A stretch of 64,000 nucleotides of DNA from Antedon mediterranea (lineage: Eukaryota; Echinodermata; Crinoidea; Comatulida; Antedonidae). The DNA is taken from positions 1,495,001-1,559,000 of the forward strand of contig NC_092671.1 in the NCBI RefSeq assembly GCF_964355755.1. Reading direction: 5' to 3'. Positions 56,940-64,000 of this stretch are shown here, piece after piece. Position numbers and translations under genes: made by a program. The notes beneath the pieces are model-generated. The model did not search any database. It worked only from the letters and a program-made list of their open reading frames with translations, and was not told the DNA's origin. Positions within the stretch are counted from its first letter, which is position 1. Every line of letters starts with the position of its first letter.

Positions 56940-58790
56940 GTGAAGGTGGGAAAACAAAAAAATAACAAATAATATGACAATAACCAGCTTTTATGGTAAT
57001 GACATTTAAAGACCGCCAGGAAATGACGGAAAGCTGTGTATTCTCTCCGTCGCTCCTACACAATATTTGTAAAAAAAAACAAATTGTTTAAAAATTGATA
57101 AACACACACAAGATTAATTAAGTGAATGATAGTGTGTTAGAGGATAACAGTGGCTTCACTTGAGTGATATTGAAGAATGGCTGGATTAGTGGTTTACAAT
57201 AGGTCTCTTTACCAATGGTTTATGAATGAATGTGTAAGCTCCTATCTTGTTTTCTACACCACTCCTTCTAATACAACAATACATTTGTATCCCCTTCTTT
57301 TTTCTGACCTTCAAAAATGTTTGTGGTAAAATACCATAAATAATAGCTCCCAATTACTAATTGCAACTGATTCAAAAAGTTTAGATTTGTTAAACTAGAT
57401 TTCATTGCATATTTTTGTTACTATGAAAATACTGTACATATGCGTTACAGTAGAAGTTTTTATGTATTTAACTTTCTCAATAATTTACGATACATGCAAT
57501 ATATATATATATTTCTCAACAAATTAAAATGTTAAAGTTTACAGTTACTCTTATTATACTTGATTACACAGTTCTTGAAATCTACATGTATATATTATCA
57601 CACAAATAAAAAACACAAAATGTTATTTTCTAAAGTGAAATTATTTATGAAAAATATAAGATGCAACTTTCATATTATTCATCAAAACAAAATTGTTTTT
57701 CTTCTGATTCTATAATAATATATCCTTCGGGTGATGCGGACAGGTTTAATCATCGCCATGACAACTAGAAGAAGAACTTGGCAAACATATTTTGACCTTC
57801 AGGGTCATAAAAACATGATATCTGTCTCATATTGAGAGGGAGTGAGTTACCTATTCTCCTCTCAGGACTTCACTAGAATTCTTGAGAGATTGTGTTACAT
57901 CAGAGAGGTCATTTTTATGTAACCAGGAGATGACCTTTTAATAGGGCAGACTATAATTAGATTACGACCAAGATTTTATTTATCAATTATGTAATAATGT
58001 TATTTTAAGGTCACCAATCTGTTAAGTTTTAATTACTAATTTTGTTTCTTTTGACAACAAAACTGCAAAATCTGTTTATAAACAAAATATTAATAAATTT
58101 ATTCCAAAGATAACTATATTTACAGTATTTTAGTCCATGTATACTACATATGTTAAACAAAACTATTTTTAAACATTATTTTCCATAAATAACTTTTACA
58201 TAATTACAAATGAACTATTAGCTAACCTACTTAAGGACTTTCCTGAAGAGAATACAAACATTTGAAAAATGTAAAGACGGTCATTAAAAAAACAGATTGA
58301 ATGTGAACAGATTTGTGAGTTTTCATCATTCCAATATTTCATCACGAGTTGTATTCATTAAGTTGGCATTTTGACTGCGTCATTATACATTTTTATTAAT
58401 AAAAAGTGCGCATATGATTAATACACAATTAAACATTAATACATTCGTTACATTAGCAACACATTCGATACATTCATTAAAATAGGTATGTTTATTTATA
58501 GGTATGAATATTTGCTATGCACATAAACCGGAAATTAGATTTCAACTTTTATAATGCATGAATTTGTGATACAGTGTGTTGAAATATTTTAGGTTGACTA
58601 CTACTGCTTTAGGATAATGCTTGTCCATGCCTCCATAATCATTCCGACTATGAGCAATCAATACATTTCTCTGAGAGCGATCAGTGGTAACTTCCGCTGA
58701 GCCACCTGGCTTTGTCGTTATACAGCTTAGAAATGTCGATCTGTTGTCTCGTAATTAAACCAAGAGAAGACAAACTACTGCAATAAATTT
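56940..58790. other. AT-rich non-coding stretch
   Basis: No gene or array is visible. The 84-codon minus frame 58681-58935 is Ser/Thr/Ile-rich low complexity. Confidence 0.5.
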
Positions 58791-58799
58791 TAATGATGA

Positions 58800-59290
58800 C
58801 AATAAATAACTTTGGTAGAAAAATATTTATCGTGAGTATGTTGGTATTGATGGTAGAGGTAGTGGTATTGGGTTTTGATGAAATGGTAACACTGTGGAAG
58901 GGTGAAGGTGTTGTGGTGGCAGAAAGGATGATCATGATGGCAATGATTAAACAAATATAATTTGCCGGTTGTGACTATGGCAGTCAATAAAGATAATGGT
59001 GGTGATAAAATGGTTCTGGTCATGTTCAATGGTAATAATCAGGTACTGGCTGTTGTCATGTTGATCAATGGTGATACAGTTTGAGGTTCTGGTTCAATGG
59101 TAATACAGTAGTAATATGGTTTGTTGTTATGATGAGGTACTGGTTTTGATCAATCGTGATGAGTTACCAAATTGAGATCAGTGATGAGTTGTTGGTGGTA
59201 ACCAATGATGGTGGTAAATACAATCATGTTGATGTCGGTTGTCCGGTAGGGTGGATGATAAGACTATTGTAGTAATAATGGTTCTGCTGT
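58800..59290. repeat. degenerate ggt/gat-rich low-complexity region
   Basis: Imperfect, irregular repetition of 'caatggtgata', 'gaggtactggtt' and 'gatggtggt' without a stable period. It looks like an old, decayed tandem array. Confidence 0.5.
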
Positions 59291-59789
59291 GTTAGAATAT
59301 TATAAGAATTATAATTATAAGAATCATGAATTTAAACCATAAATGTAGAAAAGAGACTGTTGTTTAACCTTGAGAAATCCTTATAACATTTGCCTGTCTG
59401 CCAATAATCTTCCTATCAAAGTTTGATGAGCTCTGAAGGAGCCTGGCCTAGAAAAAAAAGCCAATTGTCCTAAACTATATCATAATCTATAGTAATATAA
59501 CATGTTTAAGAGTACCATTACATATGCAGTCTCTTTGATGATTCATCGTCATAAGAAATACAATTTCTATATATGGTGATTAATTAACTGTGTTCGTTTA
59601 TCTCATGGTAGCGTACACTCATCGTAAACAAATCAATACTTTAGAAACACAAATTAGTCATTTTTTTTCAAAGGTTGTTTGTAGCATTATGAAAATGCTC
59701 AATAAACATTAATTAGTAATTGGCAGAAACAGTAAACACATTTATCACTATGACAGAGATTTCATTCATTTGTCATTTTATAGGACTAT
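59291..59789. other. AT-rich non-coding stretch
   Basis: No gene or array is visible. Confidence 0.5.
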
Positions 59790-59913
59790 GTATTATTCTT
59801 CTTCAATATACCAATTGTCCTTGTATCCACCAGGAGTATAGCTATAGGTAGACATAGAGCATTGTTGGGGTCTCTTTCCAGAAAAACAATCTTCCTCAAT
59901 TCAATAATGTACA

Positions 59914-59985
59914 TTGAATTGAAATATTTTATTTATACTTGCCGACCTCTTCAGTCAAAGACTGGTCTCTCAGAGGGCCCGGTGT
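59914..59985 (-). mobile_element. captured 3' end of the 13.3-kb SINE family, copy 1
   Basis: The plus text 'gaaatattttatttatactt' then 'cctcttcagtcaaagactgg' and 'tctctcagagggccc' is the reverse complement of the SINE 3' segment at about 13526-13590. Only the 3' part of the SINE is present, embedded in a repeat unit. Confidence 0.8.
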
Positions 59986-60114
59986 ACATCACCAATTCAT
60001 ACTTTGATTGTCACTTGTCATCATATCCACCAGGCGCATACACTACAGGTAGACACAAAGAGCATTGTTGTCTCTTTCCAGGAAAACAATCTTCCTCAAT
60101 TAAAAAAATGAACA

Positions 60115-60182
60115 TTGAATTTAAATATTTATTTATACTTGGCGGTCTGTTCATTCAAAGACTGGTCTCCCAAAGGGCTCAG
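60115..60182 (-). mobile_element. captured 3' end of the 13.3-kb SINE family, copy 2
   Basis: Same segment as copy 1 ('atttatttatacttggcggt', 'tcaaagactggtctcccaaa'), diverged by several substitutions. It is at the same relative position in the next unit, so the SINE fragment was probably duplicated with the array unit and not inserted twice. Confidence 0.8.
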
Positions 60183-60935
60183 TGTACATCACTAATTCAT
60201 ACTATAGTATAATTGTCACTTTGTCATTTTATCCACCAGGCGTATGGGCAGACACACCCTTTCCAGGAAAACAATATTCCTCAATTAAAATGTATTCATC
60301 AAATCATATACAATTGTCACTGTGTCCTTTTATCCACCAGGCGTATGGGCAGACACACCCTTTCCAGGAAAACAATATTCCTCAATTAAAATGTATTCAT
60401 CAAATCATATACAATTGTCACTGTGTCCTTTTATCCACTATGGGTAGACACATAGCATTTTTGATGTCTCTTTCCAGGAAAACCTTCAATTAAAATGTAT
60501 ACATTAAAATCATACTATTATTGTCACTGTGTCCTTGTCAAGGCGTACATGCTATGAGTAGACACAGCACTGGTGTCCCTTTCCAAGAAAAAACTATTCT
60601 TCTTCAATTAAAATTCATCACCAATTCATACTATAATTGTCATTTTGTCAGCATATCCACCAGGCCTATGGGTAGACATAGAGCATTGTTGGTGTCCCTT
60701 TCCGGGAAAACAATATTCTTCAATTAAAATTCATCACTAATTCATACTATAATTGTCATTTTGTCAGCATATCCACCAGGCCTATGGGTAGACATAGAGC
60801 ATTGTTGGTGTCCCTTTCCAGGAAAACAATCTTCCTCAATTAAAAAATGTACATCATCAAATCATACTATAATTGTCCCTTTGTCAGCCCTATTCGCAAG
60901 GCGCATGGGGTAGACAAAGAATTGTAATCTTTTTT

Positions 60936-63022
60936 TTTGTTTTTAGTAAAACAACCGTCTAGCAGGGTAATTCCCTATCTAGCATACGGACTTTCACATT
61001 GAAAAAAACCAAAAAACTACAAAGTAATATATTTTAGTTTACATTTTATTATTTATTAGAAGTTTTCAGCTAATATACATTACATTACATATACAATAGA
61101 ATAAAGACGCATAAGCCTGTTTTAAAAATTGAAATTAATAGTAAAATAATTAGATATAAAATAATTCATTTAACTACTATAGTGCAAATATTCGGATAGA
61201 AAATTTTGGTTACCAAAACGAAATTATTTACGCTTTTTATAACATAACATTTTATTATTGATGTTCATTATTAGAAGATATAAAATAACACACGACCTTT
61301 TTAGCTGTAAGGTCAAGCAAACAGATAATATGCACAGAACGGTTGTCTGCCAGCCGATTGGCTGACAGCCAGTACAGGCTGACTAATTAAGAAGCCAACA
61401 GCATATTCATATGACCTTATATGGCAATAGCATATGCACATGAAATGAGCTGTACTCCAAACAAATTTGATAACAATAACATGGAGTAATATTAATAATG
61501 TTATTCTACAAGCTAGATGGGTTTTTTATCAAAATACCCTTAGTAGTAGAGTATACTATTAATTTAAACTAAATCTTATGCCGTATTAATATGGGAAATA
61601 CATAGCGAGTTGTCGTACACATAGAACAGAGTTGTCGTACACATTAGAACATGTACTCTAAGTAAACATTACTGCTTACTATAGAGTTATGGAAAGAATT
61701 ACATAAAATACAGTAATAATAATTCAATATACATCCTTTTCTACCATTATATATGAATTTGATAAATATCAGTAAATTATATACGATTATAAAAAAAAAG
61801 GTATAAATTCATACTAAACTCTAATTTGTATACATACATTAATGAATTTTGTAAAACAAAAATTAATACTTAAATAAATGTTACAATTAATTTTCCCATA
61901 TTAGCTGCAGTTACTTTTCAAATAATTTTCTTATTACAATATTTTGCTTGTTATTATTTTGCTTTTATTTTTCTGCAGTTTTTGCGTTGAATTATTAATA
62001 AAAAATATCTGACCAAAATTGATAAAATTGCACTAAAATGGTACCAACTTATTTTCTTATCAGGTACTTAAAATACAAAAAGAACTTAGGTAAAAATATC
62101 ACCATATCATCTTCTTAAATTAAAGTATTCACTCCGATGAAGTTCACCTTCTTAAGTATGAAATTTGGTCAAGTTTAAGAGGAGAGGAGATAGTGTCAAT
62201 ATAGGCTCATCATATCAGTATCAGATGTTATATGTTAAAGTATGTTTTGCCACATTTTGACATCGCACTACAAATACTATCTATATCCAGATATTGTTAA
62301 TGATTACATGATTATATTTAAAGTATTAGTCATATCTTCCCACAAATATACTATTTAATTAAATTTTATCTCTTTCCTGAAGCAATGGTTTTAAATTGGG
62401 TACGTTTTTAATATGGTAAAAAAAAGACATATTCAAATAATAGTAGTTATAGTGCAATAAAACCACAATAAAAGAACTTAATGATATGTGTCCAGTCTTA
62501 AGAATGGTTTAGTGGATTACTCATGTAAATTCTATGTTATATTAAAAATGCAGCTAATTAAAAATGCTTCTTCTATTCTGTTATTATGGTAGTATAAATG
62601 TTTAAATACTTAATACTAAAACCTTAAGCTACATCAAGAATTCAGAGCTATGGAATCTTAGGAAATTTTGATCACGCAAGTACAATAAAAAGTTCAAAAT
62701 GGATGTTCATAATAAACATTTGAAACACCAAAAAGATATATCAAAATTATGCATCAAAATAGGCATCGTGTTATTTGTAACAACAGGCAGATGCTAGGCT
62801 TAACACAAAGACTCATCGACCATCGGCCATAGCCTAAGCATCTGCTAATAATGTCTGATATTAATTAGAATTACAAAAGGACTTGAATATGAAATGTGCA
62901 TTATTAATTAGTTATATTCTTACTTTAATATTTAATTTTAACCAATAAAAAAAATCATTTTTTTGTGTAATTTTGGTACTTAATGATATTTTTAATATCA
63001 TAAAGGACTTTTTTTTATAGTG
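60936..63022. other. AT-rich non-coding stretch
   Basis: No gene. A tandem pair 'gagttgtcgtacacat' occurs at about 61608-61645, and an inverted motif (ctgccagcc / ggctgacag) at about 61347-61370. Confidence 0.5.
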
Positions 63023-63088
63023 GATATACACAATATATGTATATATCGCATTATATTATATATATTATATATGTATATATTCTTTATA
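63023..63088. repeat. AT-rich quasi-palindrome
   Basis: An alternating tatata-type sequence with 'atatgtatatat' on both sides and self-complementary 'attatatatattatatatg' in between. It is able to extrude as a cruciform. Confidence 0.6.
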
Positions 63089-64000
63089 TAAAAAAATAAT
63101 ATTTAAACTTTCTTCCAATAAAAAAAATACTAAGCTACTAGTGTATGCATTGAATAAAGGGATACTATCCTGGTAGACAATGAAACAACATATAATCAAA
63201 ACAAAGTTTTTCTTACTACATAATTCCAGGCTTCTTTTTTTTTTTTAACTGAAATTAATCACAAATTCAGAATCACAATAGCTGTTTTGCATTGTACAAA
63301 ATTAAAGCCTACTTTGTTCTACGTATTGAATTAATTTAAGATAATTAAAGAATGGTTGTCGGTAATTGTGTTTTTCTTTATGCGAATCTTACTATTGATT
63401 GCTTTACAAGGGAAATTGCCTAAAAGCAGGTGTTTTCTGATGAAAAAATCCATGGCTCAACTATTTTTTGCCTGAAAATAACCAAATTTTAACCAACCAT
63501 ATAATAATAGGTTTGATTTATAAGGGTTACTTGTAATTTCACAAAACATTTGACATTTTTTTGTCACATTTGGAATATACCCACAAATACACACATACAA
63601 CATATAGGATATACTTTGGATACATACTTTAGATTTATCAACGACACTATGTTATACAATTACAATTCACAGGAATATTTTTCTTTCGTTTTTAGTTTTT
63701 TTTTTGGTTAGGGATACAGTGGTACTAAACGGTACACACAGGAATCAATACATTTAGTTCAAAAATTTAAATGGCATAAATGTAGTTACTGTTGTCATGG
63801 GTTCGAGACGTGATCGGTCACCTATGAGGGACAGTAATTGGTCAAGAACCGGTTCAAACAGTTCACTTTATCCAAAAGGCGATGACAGGATCTCAAAAAT
63901 CCCGGAAGGAAGCTTCACAAATTAATGACCTTCACAATTTTTTTTTAACTTTTACAAATCTCAACACTTAATATTAATAAGATATTTTTTAACCCTTTTC
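63089..64000. other. AT-rich non-coding stretch
   Basis: No gene, RNA or array is visible up to the end of the window. Confidence 0.5.

Larger units (their letters stand above)
59790..60935 (+). repeat. complex tandem array, about nine units of 100-200 bp
   Basis: Units contain 'aattgtca-ttgtca', 'atatccaccaggcctatggg', 'tagacatagagcattgttgg' and 'tgtccctttccaggaaaaca', then 'cttcctcaattaaaatgtac'. Marker positions of 'tttccaggaaaac' are about 59875, 60072, 60259, 60361, 60470, 60582, 60700 and 60816. The first two units are about 190-200 bp, the rest 100-119 bp. The extra length in the long units is an inserted SINE 3' end (see next entries). Plus frames here (59862-60212, 60182-60493, 60521-60727) are repeat artefacts. 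Confidence 0.85.

Noticed and set aside
63785-63815. tRNA-like box B (ggttcgagacg) near the right edge
   Set aside because: No box A at the expected distance upstream and no SINE-like body.

Overview
The window looks like nuclear DNA from an animal with an AT-rich, repeat-rich genome. Evidence is the strong AT bias, short AT-rich poly-stop ORFs, tRNA-headed SINEs, a 5S-rRNA/tRNA chimeric SINE, LINE-like 3' tails, several MITE families with TA or 8-bp target duplications, and abundant micro- and minisatellites. The element types and the recurrent 'taggcctaggcct'-style motifs suggest a marine invertebrate, perhaps a deuterostome such as an echinoderm or hemichordate. This is an impression from composition and not a placement.

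No host protein-coding gene can be supported anywhere in the 64 kb. Nearly all long open frames lie inside tandem repeats whose unit length is a multiple of three (15, 18, 21, 54 and about 60 bp), so several frames stay open at once. The window is best read as intergenic DNA or part of one or more very large introns. The only frames with some protein-like character are one of 83 codons at 44983-45234 (-), two decayed frames inside a DNA transposon at 36.0-37.5 kb, and a LINE-like C-terminal remnant at 34.2 kb.

Layout. 1-5.5 kb: AT-rich sequence with a tRNA-derived SINE head, a CpG-rich patch and hAT-like MITE fragments. 5.5-15.1 kb: a minisatellite hotspot with a C-rich array (5.5), a 21-bp array (6.8-7.4), an A-rich 17-19-bp array (9.95-10.5), a 22-bp array (11.3), a second copy of the 21-bp array in inverted orientation (11.9-12.4), and a 15-bp array (14.4-15.1). 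Interspersed are a 5S+tRNA chimeric SINE (7.9-8.2) and a full-length tRNA SINE (13.3-13.6). 15-35 kb: a SINE at 16.3 kb, MITEs at 18.8, 23.0, 30.1 and 31.75 kb, a TA-flanked 852-bp element at 28.4-29.2 kb, and arrays at 20.75, 22.5, 23.7, 26.6, 27.4 and 32.1 kb. 36.0-37.5 kb: a composite DNA transposon with repeated TAACCGGTTA palindromes, a nested foldback element and remnants of coding sequence. 39-57 kb: seven copies of one palindromic MITE family plus arrays at 40.1, 42.8, 44.5, 49.7 and 54.3 kb. 57-64 kb: mostly unique AT-rich DNA with a complex array at 59.8-60.9 kb, two units of which have captured the 3' end of the 13.3-kb SINE family.

The signals most worth following are the inverted pair of 21-bp arrays with a shared GCGAGTT core, the chimeric 5S/tRNA SINE, the composite transposon at 36-37.5 kb, the locally concentrated palindromic MITE, the array that has absorbed SINE tails, and a 54-bp array that carries an AG|GTGAGT-like splice-donor motif in three of its five units on the minus strand.
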